Origin: Pleurotus djamor
Taxonomy: Eukaryota > Basidiomycota > Agaricomycetes > Agaricales > Pleurotaceae
Assembly (NCBI GenBank): GCA_029747585.1
Contig: JAPEVF010000003.1
Span: 217,819 to 281,818, forward strand
Reading direction: 5' to 3'
DNA: 64,000 nucleotides
The notes under the pieces were generated by a model. It saw only the letters and a program-made list of their open reading frames with translations. It was not told the DNA's origin and ran no database searches. Of this stretch, positions 1-11,139 are shown piece by piece. Each line of letters opens with the position of its first letter. Position 1 is the first letter of the stretch. The translations under genes and the position numbers were made by a program.

Positions 1-584
1 CTTCTCCGTCCTCCTCACCGGGGTCAACGCCTCTCCTGTGCCATCGAATGAGACCGTTCACGAACTAGACAAACGCGTCGACCATTGGGGCAGGGTCAGT
101 ACAATGACCAAAATTTTCCGGTGTAGCTTCCGTTGCTGATTCCATGCCCGCTCGTCTTCAGGGAACCTACTATTACCAGACCGGAAATGCAGGGAATTGT
201 GGTTTCTGGGACAAGGACAGCATGCCCATTGTAGCCATCTCCCTTGCCCGGTACAGGTCAAATGGCGGCGGGAACTGCAACCAGGTTTGTCGACGTTCCC
301 TCGGCTCGTCCTTCGAGAATACGGTCTCTGACTGGTTGATTCGACAGTGGATTGAGATCATCAACACGGCAAACGGCAAGAAAGCGTATGGGCGCACAAG
401 GGACAGCTGCCCAGGTTGTGGAACGGAAGACCTTGGTACGTGGGAGAACTCGACGCGTATTCCCACATCTCCTGATAGCCCCTGCGCAGATATGTCTCCC
501 TCATTGTTCCAAAAACTCGGACCCCTCAGCCAAGGCGTCCTCAACATCAAATGGCACTTCATGAACCCCTCCTGGAGCCCATGA
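1..584 (+). CDS. Secreted DPBB (barwin/expansin-like) protein, 5' end cut by window
   Basis: Four exons can be read: 2-94, 162-284, 348-435 and 490-584, all in one frame across GT..AG introns of 54-67 nt. The visible N-terminus is the end of a signal peptide followed by a Kex2-type LDKR site, so the start codon lies before the window. The mature part begins GTYYYQTGNAGNCGFW and contains CPGCG followed by DMSPSLFQKL and a G-VLNIKW-F ending, the pattern of single-domain double-psi beta-barrel proteins (RlpA/barwin/expansin-like) common as small secreted proteins in mushrooms. These usually bind cell-wall glycans or act as effectors without known catalysis; that role is inferred. Four cysteines fit two disulfides. 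Stop TGA at 582-584. Confidence 0.8.
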
Positions 585-1205
585 ACGATCACGAACGATA
601 GACCCTTTCACGATCACGACTCCTATAGACAACTGACGAAATAGATTTGAAACGAAGGGGAAGAAGAAAGTCAAATATTCCATTGTTGTATTGGTTTTTG
701 TTGTATTATCATTCTCTTAGAAGACGTGGTCGTGGCTCGGGTAGTCGCGACCCCTTGTTGTTTGCTACGTACTTACTCTTGGTTGCCTCCTCTTANTTTT
801 TTGATTTTTTTTCTCGCATATGTTGCCTGTACCTGCTGTTCGGCTTTCAATGAAAATGACGACGCACCCCTAGCCAACGACCCTGTATCACGTGCCGTGG
901 CGCAGGCAGCTTCGCCTTGGCGCCAAGGAAAGCCCAACAAACTTCAAGTCCTTCAGGACGCCTTCAAGAATCCATGGAAGGAAACTGCTCGAGTATCTGG
1001 TCCTGGTCATCGTTGACCGCGACTATATCACGGACGGTCTCCTCGACGTACTCTTTTCCACTTCCACATGCGACGATGGGCATGTCTACCCGACGCTCAC
1101 TGCCCAGCGCAATCATGCGGTTTCGACCATTCACGTCGACCATATAAATTGTGACGACCAGCACGAACATGGACCAAGATCATATCCTGCTCACTGTCAT
1201 CGACA
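585..1205. other. Intergenic, no supported gene
   Basis: This is the 3' flank of the DPBB gene and the upstream region of the metalloprotease gene. Several short open frames exist but none has a recognisable domain, signal peptide or convincing splice structure. One N at 796 sits in a T-rich stretch. Confidence 0.5.
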
Positions 1206-2342
1206 ATGCTGCCTTCTCTTTTGCTTTCTGTGACCTTGGGTATCGTCGCTGTCTTCGGTCAGAACGCGACTCATCCGAGAAGATGCGCCGCGGAGCCTTC
1301 TAGGTCAGCTATGGCCTTGGCGGAGCAGCAGTTTCATGAACGACGCGACGTATCGACGGGTTTACACGTCCAAGCGATACCTCTGGCGCAGATATCGGTG
1401 GACGTTCACTGGCATGTCATCAGGGAGAACGACACGGAAGTGGCGGGGAATCTTCCGTAAGGTCATTTCGTTTTTACGTGCATATACTGGTCTGATCTTT
1501 GGAGGACAGTGATTACTCGGTGAACGCGTCAATTGATATCATGAATTACTACTTCAAAGACGCCGCGATTCACTGGAATCTTGTGAACGTTTCCCGAGTG
1601 ACCAATAAAGATTGGTTCATCAATACCAGTCCCAACTCGTTCGTCGCGTCTCGCTGACTGTAATGAATCCCTCACTAACGAGCGCTCTACAAAGAACGCA
1701 TGAATTCGAAATGAAGCAAGCCCTCCGCCAGGGCACGAACAAGGTTCTCAATATCTATAGTGTGGAGTATGGAAGGCTTTCACCGACCGTCGCCTTTTCA
1801 CTGATTGTTTCTCAAGGAATTACTATAACACCGCGTTCGGCTGGGCAACATTCCCCTTCGAACTCGCCATCAACCCGCTATGGATGGACGGTGTCGTGAT
1901 TCGACATTCGACCGCAACGTTTGCAGGTAAAAATCATGAAAGTCGAGGCGCTGTGAGTTACATCACCAAAGTCCTACTCTTAGGTTGATCCTAATGACTG
2001 CATCAGACTCTCGTCCACGAAGTTGGGCATTGGTGTGGATTGTACCATGTTTTCCAGGATGGATGCAGTGGACCTGGCGACTACGTCGAAGATACCCCTC
2101 CACAGGAAGCCCAGTATGAGTGCTTCGTACCAAGACCTTCTACATGCATCCCCGGAGCTTGGGACCCATTGTGTACGTGCTATCACTGATGAGTTTAACC
2201 AGAAGCTTGCGCTAACGCCTTCCATCTTGCCCCCTTCAAAGTTAACATCATGGATTACACAAGCGATTGTTGTCAAAGACAGTTCACACCCGGCCAATTC
2301 CAGAGGATGCGTGAGCAACTCGAGCATTACCGTGGACTTTGA
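1206..2342 (+). CDS. Secreted M43B-type zinc metalloprotease (MEP1-like)
   Basis: The start at 1206 opens a signal peptide ([18 protein letters not shown]). Exons join through introns beginning at 1457, about 1643, about 1765, 1951 and 2172. The assembled protein contains [15 protein letters not shown], then [17 protein letters not shown] and the metzincin zinc site [11 protein letters not shown] (HExxHxxGxxH) in the exon starting near 2006. It ends with [11 protein letters not shown], whose NxMDY is the Met-turn, and an FTPGQ motif just before the stop. This order matches fungal M43B extracellular metalloproteases (cytophagalysin/pappalysin fold), about 280 residues, which degrade external proteins. 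The propeptide is short. All zinc ligands and the catalytic glutamate are present, so the enzyme looks intact. Family assignment is firm; substrate is unknown. Confidence 0.87.
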
Positions 2343-2448
2343 GTACGGGGGTAGTCGTATGGGCTTTTGTCTGGACTTGGCTGTCGAAATACCTTACTTA
2401 TGATTTATGTATACAGCGCTCGGGTCTTGAAGCTTTCCTTGGGTACAT

Positions 2449-2468
2449 ACCACCGCCGCGGCGGTGGT
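2449..2468. repeat. 20-bp perfect GC palindrome downstream of protease gene
   Basis: The twenty bases read identically on both strands (core CCGCCGCGGCGG) and start 107 bp after the protease stop codon. As RNA it would fold only into a loopless foldback, so a DNA-binding site for a dimeric (for example Zn2Cys6, CGG-recognising) factor is at least as likely as a 3'-end signal. Confidence 0.6.
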
Positions 2469-3452
2469 TACAATCTGTAGCTTGTTTCTTCATTTGAACG
2501 TTACGCCCTCGGTCCGGTGCTTTGTAGCTCTTCGACAACCTCCCGAATGCACCGGTTCATGCCCGCTCTCGTCGACCTGCTTCGTATGTGGGGTCATATT
2601 CATTAGTCTTCGTACTAGTCTGTAAGGACATCCGGCGACCGAACTCATATACAGTCCTCGCCGTCAGTTATTCTTATCTATTGGTGTTGCGTGATTAACC
2701 TTAAGCTATAGCTCCGTTCTGTCAAGACATGCTTGCCTAATTTTCCCTCTCTCTTGCTCTTGGCCCAAGGAGTCGTCGCTACGACAGACTGAGTCAACGC
2801 ACTGGATGGATGCCGTCAGCATCGTCGTTTGGACGCTGCTCTACCAGCGACCCCGATGACTGAGTGGCTGCCTTATTGAAGCTCTCTCGCCATTGATTAT
2901 CGGCACCAAACGCTTCTTCGCATCCGAACGCATCTCTCTTATCGTCCCTCCGCACCGCATACCCTACAACAACGCCTTCCTTACTATCTACACGTGCAAA
3001 TTCGCTGATACTTACACAATGAACGACGCACTTCGTCCCCAACGCCTACATAATATCACAACCTTTTGGACAAATACGAGCTGGTCGTAGCCTTCTCAAG
3101 AGTCACATTGACCTAAACGGTCAACTACTCGTTCGTTCTTTGGTTCTCCCATTCAATTGATAGGGAGGCGCTGTCTAGATATGCGAGTGAGCAGAAGCCC
3201 ACCCGGGAGAATCTAATTCAAAGCACAATACCCCTCCAATCAATGGGCGTGTGGGGATGTTTAACCTTGCGGTTTGGAGGTGCTGCGGAACGAGAATCCT
3301 ACTTTCATGAGAGGCGGTATTGGTGTGTAAAGCTCCACCAACGCTCCGTGCACCGGTCCCCAGGCGTCAAGGATCCGGCCACCAGGCTTTGGTGCGTCAC
3401 GATTGACTTTGTAGAGAGGTGTGGACGAGATAGCGATCCGTTCCCCACTTCT
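2469..3452. other. Intergenic, no supported gene
   Basis: About 1 kb between the protease and the first KNH gene. A 65-codon open frame at 2893-3090 has no domain, no signal peptide and no splice context, and is not called. The right end holds the promoter of the KNH gene. Confidence 0.5.
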
Positions 3453-3453
3453 G

Positions 3454-3460
3454 TATAAAT
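3454..3460 (+). promoter_or_regulatory. TATA box of KNH gene 1
   Basis: TATAAAT lies 87 bp upstream of the ATG at 3541, a spacing like that of other genes in this window. Confidence 0.5.
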
Positions 3461-3540
3461 TGGCTACCGGATCGTCTGCCTCGTTCAGCAGGTTCACCAC
3501 TCACAGGATTTCCTTCTTCCGACAAAGACGACTTGCAGCG

Positions 3541-4107
3541 ATGCCTTTTTCCACCGCCTCCCACACGCTCCTTCGTTGCCTCGCTGCGCTGTTCCTCGCC
3601 GGCCTTGTCGGGTTGTCTTTTGCTCGACCTATGGACGTCTATGTCCCACATGTGACTCACCCTCTCAGCGGCACAGTCTGGAAGGTTGGAGGACGCTACA
3701 ACGTTACTTGGTCAGTCCGTTCCTACGTACCTCCGGCATACATTGGCTAAGTGATACATTTTAGGGATACTTCCAATGCCCCCAAAACGATTACGAACAA
3801 GTACGGCCGGGTCGTCCTTGTCGTGAACGGTGCCCTCGACTACGGTGATTAACTGTTCCTTTCGTGTGGTCCTCGTGCTTCTAACGCTGTTCTTGTATAA
3901 ATAGATCACCCTCTGGCTGTCGGGTTCCCCATCTTGGAAGGGCACATTGAAATTGTTGTCCCGACGAACACAACACCTGGAGACAAGTACCAGATCGTCT
4001 GTAAGTCCCCTGGGTACTCGAAACGCGGGGTCTCGTTTACTCATTATCCGGTTTCAGTGTTCGGAGACTCGGGTAATATGAGCCCTCATTTCACCATTAC
4101 TTTGTAG
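3541..4107 (+). CDS. Small secreted KNH/Kre9-like domain protein
   Basis: Exons 3541-3710, 3765-3844, 3905-4000 and 4058-4107 give 396 nt, a complete frame of 131 residues. The N-terminus is a signal peptide (LRCLAALFLAGLVGLSFA, cleavage near ARP). The rest follows the yeast cell-wall synthesis Kre9/Knh1-like N-terminal domain (PF10342 pattern): HPLSGTVWKVGGRYNVTW, then HPLAVGF, EGHIEIVVP and a final LFGDSGNMSPHFTI. The family is associated with the cell surface and beta-glucan or wall organisation; the individual mushroom members are uncharacterised. It lacks a Ser/Thr-rich tail, so it should be released rather than anchored. It shares all three of its intron positions and phases with the next gene, showing a tandem duplication. 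Confidence 0.82.
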
Positions 4108-4520
4108 TCACATTTACGCTCCTTACTTCTTGCTTGGACATGGACACGAACATGGACGCTACACTGGACACTGTTGTTGTAAAGTAACATATACATTTGT
4201 TGAATCCCACACCATCATATTATTTCCGAGCCACATCAGAAGGAGGTCATATATCATTTGCTGTCATGTGCTGTTGAGTTCATACGCGTTATCGGGGATT
4301 CCCACATGGCTTGGAACTACTTAAACTCAATGGCCCATGCTCAGGCGAAGAGCCGACGTCCTTGGAAGCTGCTTCCATCAGCTCGAACGTATTCTTCCAC
4401 GTCGACCACGACCACGACCCTCCTCTCCTTCGTGTTCCCTCCCCCTCGAGAGAGCCGTCGTCGGTCCAAACCTCCACATAAGCTTTAAGCTCTAAGCCAA
4501 ACAGGAACCTTGAAGCTTCT
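4108..4520. other. Intergenic between tandem KNH genes
   Basis: 413 bp with no supported gene. It must hold the promoter of the second KNH gene; I see no clear TATA box at the usual distance. Confidence 0.5.
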
Positions 4521-5599
4521 ATGATTTCGTTGATGATGATGATGAGAATTCCGCTTACGATTGTACTATGCTTTTCCTTCTTCTCTTCTCTCATCGGTGC
4601 TATTCCACTGGAAAAGAGGGACATCTGGAACCCACCCATTCTTAGTCCCGATGCCACGACCGTCTGGACAGTAGGAGACAAGGTGGAGGTTACATGGTGA
4701 GTCGTGTTCTTTCGCTGTTTAAGCTTTTGATGTTTTGTAAAAGAAGAGAAAGCTAACTATTGTTGAATTTTGGGGACGTTTTCGTCGTTGTGGTTGTGTA
4801 GGAATATCACCGAGAAGCCCCCCGACTCCCAGCTCACAAGTCCGTTTGGGAGAGTCGTCTTGGGATTTTTGACAGCGGATAGTTTGAACCTAATGTTTGG
4901 TGGGTGTCTTTTCCTTCAATGTCGTGCGCGGACCCAGGCCGTTGAGGGCACGCTGCACTGCGGACCAACTACCTCGCTGTGTTCTGGAAGCTGACCGCTC
5001 CGATTTCCTTCGTTCCAGAAACTCCCCTTGCCCAAGGCTTCCGTCTCAGTGATGCAAAGGTCACCGTTACGGTCCCAAACGTCCCAGTACGAGATAACTA
5101 TATCATCGTCGGTACGATTCTCCCCTTGACCCACGGGGCCCATAGCTAATTGTGCTTACCCTTCTTATAGTGTTCGGCGATTCAGGAAACCATAGCCCCA
5201 CTTTTACTATCACCGGTGGCGGAGCGGTTTCCGGCTCTGCTTCGGGTGCTCCTAGCNACCTCTGCACNCGCNANNGNGNCNANNTNAGCCGCCCCAATCC
5301 CCATAACCGGCTCGGTCATCACGGGCGGAAGCGCCTCGCCCACACCGTCATCTTCTGAAGAGGCCACCCCGCCTTCTCCCGATTTGAGCAGCGACTCTGC
5401 TCCCGCTCCTACTTCGACAGAACCTTCGTCCTCTGCACCACCCCCGAGTAGCGCAGTTCTTCTCCCGTCGAGCAGTAGTGATGCGACCGGGACTGCGTTG
5501 CCCGCTTCTGAAACGAACAATAACGCCTCACCTCGCTTGGGTGTTTCACTCTGCCTTTCCGCGACGATGATCCCTATGGTCATCTGGGCGCTGTTCTGA
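4521..5599 (+). CDS. GPI-anchored KNH/Kre9-like domain protein with Ser-rich stalk
   Basis: The start at 4521 gives a signal peptide ending near IGAIPLEKR, where EKR is a Kex2-type site. Exons are 4521-4696, 4802-4899, 5019-5111, 5171-5245 and 5289-5599; the sum is 753 nt, exactly 251 codons including stop. The KNH domain shows TTVWTVGDKVEVTW, ETPLAQGF, VTVTVPNVPV and VFGDSGNHSPTFTI. The last exon codes a Ser/Thr/Pro-rich stalk and ends in a hydrophobic tail (SLCLSATMIPMVIWALF), the pattern of a GPI-attachment signal. The fourth intron, 5246-5288, is only 43 nt and is crowded with Ns; without it the stalk is out of frame with the domain. Introns 1-3 match those of the preceding paralogue. It likely sits at the plasma membrane or wall. 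Confidence 0.8.
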
Positions 5600-6372
5600 A
5601 AGGAACTGCGGAAACATACCCACCCACCTCCCGCCATGTACCATTACGTTTGCACGCATTTAATGTGCTGTGCCTCTCATGCCCGTTAAGACTTTGTTAT
5701 CTTGGACTTTCAATGTTTGTTTTGTGATTTGTTGACATTTTTTCTTCGAGATTTCGTTCGCATTTACACAAACTTTTCACGCATCGCACNTTTTTTCATA
5801 CATCTTACATCTTAGATGGATGANTTTTTTCGTTGGCTTCGTTTTTGCATTGGACTCTCGAGTTGTGTAGCAATGTACTATTAGGGTTTTCGGTGCTCGA
5901 TGTACGTTATGAATGAGTGTCATTGGTATGCACTGTCCTTGGATCGTCGTGCATACCGTCACATCTGATCCACACTGGCTGGGACGAGCATGCAAACGTT
6001 GACCTCGCGTTTCTCCTGGAGGACAAACCGCCAGACTTTGGAGTTGTGGGTGCATACATTTATACAAGGCATGTAAGGATACATTGATGGATAACCGTAC
6101 AGAAGGGGAGAATGCAGGTAGGGTTAACGTAGGGCGGGGCAGAATTCATGATTCCAATATGAAGGACAGTGACAAGGACGGACTCGACATAGCTACATGG
6201 AAACTTTCATCAAGCGCTTGCTCAAAGCTATATGGTGCCGAGGGTATATAGTATCTCCACACTGATGACGCCCCTTTGCATCCACTCACCCAGAGACTTG
6301 CCCCACGGGTACTCCACAATATACCACTTATAAAAGCAAACCCCCCATGACGGGTTCCGACATCCATATCAT
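5600..6372. other. Intergenic, no supported gene
   Basis: T-rich 3' flank of the KNH gene, two Ns (5790, 5824) and the upstream region of the small gene at 6373. Reverse-strand frames here have no domain and run through Ns, so none is called. Confidence 0.5.
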
Positions 6373-6699
6373 ATGTCAGAACCTGCTTCGCCATCGATCG
6401 CCCATAACCACCGTACTCAGCGACCAACGGGTGACCAAAGCAGTACGACCGAAGTTGCACGTCGAAATCGCAGACAACGACGGCGAGGGAAGAAGAATGC
6501 AAGTGTAGTAAGAAAGGATGACACGGCACTAGTGGGTGAAGATCACGATGATTTTTTTGGGAAGGGGAAGGGCGGGGGTGGCCAAGAAGACGATGACGGC
6601 GATGATAAAATATTAAAGTTGAGGCTGGATTTGAACTTGGATGTGGATGTTTCCCTCAAAGCTAGGGTGCATGGGGATTTAACGCTGTGTCTAGAGTGA
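6373..6699 (+). CDS. Small conserved fungal protein of unknown function
   Basis: An intronless frame of 108 residues. The N-terminal half is polar and basic (RRNRRQRRRGKK, a possible nuclear-localisation stretch), followed by a Gly/Asp-rich acidic linker. The C-terminus ends KLRLDLNLDVDVSLKARVHG then DLTLCLE, an alternating hydrophobic motif I have seen at the end of many short hypothetical proteins of fungi. No enzymatic motif is visible. It converges with the carboxylesterase gene, the two stop codons being 147 bp apart. The conserved tail supports a real gene; function is not known. Confidence 0.6.
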   Translation: MSEPASPSIAHNHRTQRPTGDQSSTTEVARRNRRQRRRGKKNASVVRKDDTALVGEDHDDFFGKGKGGGGQEDDDGDDKILKLRLDLNLDVDVSLKARVHGDLTLCLE

Positions 6700-6845
6700 G
6701 TTGGTGCATTTTTTTGATGAGGCAGCGTAGCTCATGCTCTAGTAGAGCATTCTAGCATCTCCTCTTTCGCAAAACACGTATCATGAAAGAATGAACTTGA
6801 ACGAAACTACTTACTCACGCGTACTCTACGGTAAAACATACTTAT

Positions 6846-9063
6846 TTAAACACCGAGAACCTTTGAGTTGTCCATGATATACTGGATGTTTTTCTCGCGG
6901 AAGTCGTCCTTCATAATTCGAGTGCCCCTACTATCGAATTTCATGATAAGCTATCATGCATATGGTCAGTGCCATACACAAGAATTATTGACTAGAACTC
7001 ACCCTAGAACGAGGAGTATACTCGACCCATTTGGGTCCTGAGAAGCAGTTAGCACACAGGTATGTTGTCAATCATGTTGTAGGAAGACGCACTGTCAAGA
7101 CCTTTGCCATCGTTCGGATGAAGGACCGAAGAAAACGAGAGCCAGTAATCCATCATGATATTGGACAAATGTTTGACTGGTTGGGCCACAGGCTCTAGGG
7201 TAACATTTCCATATACGAAGGGTATTTCATTGGCGTGTGCGACTAAAAACAGAAACGTTAGGATTGTATGCCCATGATTGCGAACTCGGCAGGAACGTAC
7301 CACCCATGTATGGTGGGCGGCGAGAGTGAGGTTCGGTGAACAGGTAGCCGTATGTTTTGACACCAACACCTGAGAACGCCAGTGCCTGTGCTCTATAGGG
7401 GGCAGCGAAGGCAACATCGGTTACTGATAACCCCAGTGAGCAGAGATGAGACTGGGAAAATGAAGAACGTACACAACGCTGACATCCGCTTGAACTGACT
7501 ACTCAAGCCGAATGTTTCATTACCAGTGCCAAATGGCGAGCCCAAAGCGGGCACATCGGGATACAAACGAAGCAGTTTCTCTGCGAAGCGATCGAGTGCA
7601 AAGTCCGAAACTGGTCCTCTGAACAACTCGAGGAGACCAGTCTTGACCTGTTCTGTGCTGTTCACAGCTGTAGAAGTAAGCAATGCATCTGAATCGAACG
7701 TAAGAGGCTGTATGGGTAGGGAGGTTGAGGAACAAGGCCTACGTTCGTCCAGATTAGTACCTAAAAGGGTCGGTATCCTGGTAAATTTCCCTTGGGCATA
7801 AAGCCGTGAGGGGTAGTCCGGCAATAGGCCTTTTGGTCCGTCGAGGGTTGGCATGTACGATGAGAAGGGTTCTGCAAGGATCAGAGTCCGTAGGGTTTCT
7901 GTATCCAAAGCTTGAAGGCAAGACAAAGTGGTTTTGGGATTTCTGTGACCTCCACATCCAGCATTCTGGATAAACTTGCCGAAGCTGGCATGTCGAGGTA
8001 GAGGTCCCAAGGACGCAGTCCCCGTACTACCGCTCTCAAGGATCTGCGCACCAGTTGATCAAATCGCAAATCTCTTTAAGACGGCTCAACGTACCGCTCC
8101 GCGCGCGACCTTGGGAAGTTTAGGGTTGAGTTGATGATAGGCGATGGAAACAGCACCAGCGCTTTCCCCGAAAATGGTTACCTGGAGAGAAAAGAAGTGG
8201 GTTGAAAATCAGCGGGGTGTTAGAGGGCGGTGCGAACCTTCTTGGGATCTCCTCCAAATGCACCGATATTTTCTTGGATCCATTCAAAGGCGGTAAACTG
8301 ATCTTTTAAGCCCAAGTTGTGCATATTGAGCTTTGATGCCTCGGGGCCATGGGGAAACCCCAGTAGTGATAATCGATAATTCAAGTTGACAAATATCGTA
8401 GGGGTGCCCTGAGAAAGTCATTCCATGACACCGTCCGAAACTGAAAAAAGCTGGCTTACCCGAGCTAAACTCCGTTCTACAAGAGCACCAGGACGGTTGG
8501 CAGATCCACCAACTACGGTCATAGTTATATGTTCAGTGAAATGAGGCGGTAATTTAGGATCACTTACTACCAAATGCACCTCCATGAATCCATACTAAAA
8601 CAGGAAGGCGAGATTTATTATGAGAGCCCGCGGGCCGCAGGATGTTGAGAGTTAAGCAATCCTCTGAGTACCCTTCGGCCGGTTGCTAATGAGAGCCATC
8701 CGTGGTCATTGTTCAAGAGGCTGTCAAAAATATAGAATGCGGGTAGCATACCCCAGGTTGAAGACATTGGGGGCTGTAACTTGTCGCATTGAATGTCGAG
8801 ACGCTCATACGGGCTTGCAAACGAGGGGGTTGGAAGCGTAAGCTACCCACAGGAGGTTCCGCATACGGGATTCCTGTAAGTGAGGAAAGTGAGTGCTTAC
8901 AGCGATAGTGATGCAATAAAAGCCTAGACGGCGCACCTCGAAAGTGCTCAGAGTCGCCTGTGACATCACCGTTGATGATAGTGCGTCCAATTCTGGCGGA
9001 AGGAAGTGCAAGGCAAACAATGGGGAGGAAGACGAGTAACAGGCTTGTATACCTGGACATCAT
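6846..9063 (-). CDS. Secreted type-B carboxylesterase/lipase
   Basis: Read on the reverse strand from 9063, with a signal peptide ([17 protein letters not shown]). Blocks in order are [18 protein letters not shown] near 8860, [11 protein letters not shown] and [10 protein letters not shown] (oxyanion region) near 8590-8660, the nucleophile elbow [13 protein letters not shown] near 8140-8180, GTNLDE (acid residue) near 7750, and [11 protein letters not shown] with the catalytic histidine near 7220. The C-terminal exons give [14 protein letters not shown] and, after a further intron, a last exon ending at TAA 6846-6848. About eight or more introns of 50-70 nt are needed. The full catalytic triad is present, so it looks active on esters or lipids outside the cell; the natural substrate cannot be told. 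Confidence 0.85.
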
Positions 9064-9117
9064 CTCGAGCGTGCAGAGGAGGTACCCTTTGAGACCAATA
9101 AACCGCCTTGGCCTCTG

Positions 9118-9125
9118 TACTTATA
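9118..9125 (-). promoter_or_regulatory. TATA box of carboxylesterase gene
   Basis: Reverse-strand TATAAGTA lies 55 bp upstream of the start codon at 9063. Confidence 0.45.
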
Positions 9126-9759
9126 GATCCAGATATCATAGGCACATATGAGTAATGCCATCTGAAAGCTTCCGTGAGGAACAACGAACGACGTGACCTT
9201 CTGCATCCCTGACCGATGATAAATGCTGATACCAAGAGCGAACATCCCTGTCACGCGAAGCGTTGTGTTGTGATTGCACTACGCCGCACGGCCCACGAGA
9301 GATGAGATGCTCGCAAGAGAAAGAGTACTTGGTTGCTGTTGGAGTACATTGAAAGGTCATTGCATTGTTGGGCCACCGCGCTGGAAAGTGGGAGAGATTT
9401 GGGTATCAAGAGCGAACGTGCCGTTGCGGACACTCATCCACTTTATGCTCAGTGCGCCCAAGGTCATGCCCACATAGTCATGCCGGGCAACCAGTGGACC
9501 CGATCAGATATCGTCAGATTTGTGGACAATTCTCTGATAGGGACAACATGGGACAACCAGTGAAAAACTTTCAAGTGACACGAGATGGATGAAGATCATT
9601 GGGTTTTAGTCTGTTTTAGTGGCCTGTCAAATATTTTTGTTTTCTAGAAAGTATATTTTCGGATCAGAGTCTCCATGTCAAGTATCAGAAGAGGGAACAT
9701 ACAGCGAAGCGACCTGGGTCGAGGGGTGCCGAACTCGGATGTTGGTGCGTGGTAAAGTC
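9126..9759. other. Intergenic, no supported gene
   Basis: Short overlapping frames on both strands without recognisable domains. It contains the upstream region of the carboxylesterase. Confidence 0.45.
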
Positions 9760-10052
9760 AAGATTGGCCGTGTTTCAGAAAGCCCACAGTCATTACCATT
9801 AAGTTGCGGCATAGAGGGCTGCATACTGGTAAATTCAGCATCAGCAAGATCGGAATGTACGGAACCCGGAGCAAAACTTCGGAACCAAAGGAATCCCCTC
9901 GAGCTACGGGAAGACTAAGCCTTGGGCAGAATAAACACTGAGAATGCCAGTTGGACTCACCACGCACCGTTAGCAAGTTCCACTGATGATCGTGCCAGTG
10001 AAACGGGAAGCACATTCAAGGTNAACATGCACGCGAAAGCAGCGGACTTCAT
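9760..10052 (-). CDS. Possible small secreted protein
   Basis: Reverse-strand ATG at 10052 opens a plausible signal peptide (MKSAAFACM.TLNVLPVSLA) followed by a GTGAGT donor. More than one acceptor (near 9930) leaves an open second exon; one choice ends about 9760, another runs to 9678. An ATATATATA box at 10099-10107 lies about 50 bp upstream of the ATG, at the spacing seen for other genes here. No family is recognised and one N lies in the signal peptide. The promoter plus signal peptide suggest a real small secreted gene, but exon 2 is unsettled. Confidence 0.3.
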
Positions 10053-10672
10053 GGGTCTTCAGCTTGAGAGCACGTAAATCGANCATAGATGTTGAAGAAT
10101 ATATATACTCTTAGGAAGGACCAGCTGCCCAAAGGAATCGATGTGGTAACCTATTCGTAGGATCCTTCGCGTTGTAGCATGAATGCTGCTTTGCCTTCCA
10201 ACCCCAATCTATGTTCCTGCGCGCATGTCATGTGGGTTTCTTCCCATCCTCCCACTTGGCATTCATGAAGCTCTAGAGTAGCACCTGCATTCAATCGCCA
10301 TTCAGGTGGTCAGAATGTGAGACAAGTTCCTGGATGACGGTACAGCGAGACATCCAAACAAGCAGGACGAGGCAGCGAGGCAGGTATCGTAACATGCCAC
10401 CTTNCGCCCCAGGCGCTGAATACCTCATTGCGTCCAGCTCGGCAATATACTGATCCCCACCCGTCGTCGCAGCATGTATCGACTGCGCAATATAAATTAT
10501 CGCGGGTGTGAACAACCACCACACCATCGTTTGCCATTCCACCGAGTCCATGAACATGTATAGACACGGCGCCACGCACGTCAAGGCGTAGCAAAGGGAG
10601 TATGAGAGTAGACTGGGGTACGAGCGGAGGATGAGGGTACGAGTNGGAACAACGGACTTGCGTGTGATGAGG

Positions 10673-10682
10673 AGAAGAGAAG
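10673..10682 (+). repeat. Target-site duplication, left copy
   Basis: AGAAGAGAAG directly precedes the LINE fragment; the same ten bases follow its A-tract at 11130-11139. Copy B of the host gene has the unoccupied site (GATGAGAAGAGGTACGTC). Confidence 0.7.
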
Positions 10683-11129
10683 GGGCAGATAGAGACTGTG
10701 GNGCACTTTGTGATGCGGTGCGAGGCATACAAANAGGAGAGACGTTCGCTACGGGCGATGGCAGGACGGGATGCAACGTCACTGCACAAGATGATGTCAA
10801 ACCCGAAGCGCTTCGGCGCGCTTGCCAGATACGTGCAAATCACCAAGCGACTGGCATGGGATGGTGGACGAAATCCAGACGACGCGGATTAGGTTGACAC
10901 TGCTACATTATGGCTCGACTGGGCCGCGGAACACATTTCTTTCTTAATACTTACTCTACCTTAGGACCGCCACCCAGGGCACCTCTGATCGACAACTGTG
11001 GTGACACTGGCCATACGCACACCTGCGGTGCAGTACTTATCATAGTCATGGATATATAGATGTACATACACAGGTACCCTCCAACATACGGCTCGGCCGT
11101 AAAGGAGGTAAAATATGGATTCAAAAAAA
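10683..11129 (+). mobile_element. 5'-truncated LINE (non-LTR retrotransposon) 3' end
   Basis: The fragment of about 447 bp starts inside a reading frame that ends TAG at 10890-10892 and codes ETV.HFVMRCEAY, SLRAMAGRDATSLHKMMSNP and RFGALARYVQITKRL. This is the Cys/His-bearing C-terminal tail typical of fungal LINE ORF2 or reverse-transcriptase proteins. A 3' untranslated part follows and it ends in an A-tract (11123-11130). It is flanked by a 10-bp direct repeat. These are the marks of target-primed reverse transcription with 5' truncation, so the element is dead on arrival. It inserted in the opposite orientation to the host gene, at the start of its third exon. Confidence 0.85.
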
Positions 11130-11139
11130 AGAAGAGAAG
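11130..11139 (+). repeat. Target-site duplication, right copy
   Basis: Same ten bases as 10673-10682. The first A is shared with the A-tract, so the true duplication may be one base shorter. Confidence 0.7.

Noticed and set aside
647..1016. Overlapping short plus-strand frames
   Set aside because: Run through an N in a T-rich region, low-complexity products, no family.
9678..9759. Longer C-terminal end for the possible small secreted gene
   Set aside because: Depends on a different splice acceptor; neither choice has support from a known family.
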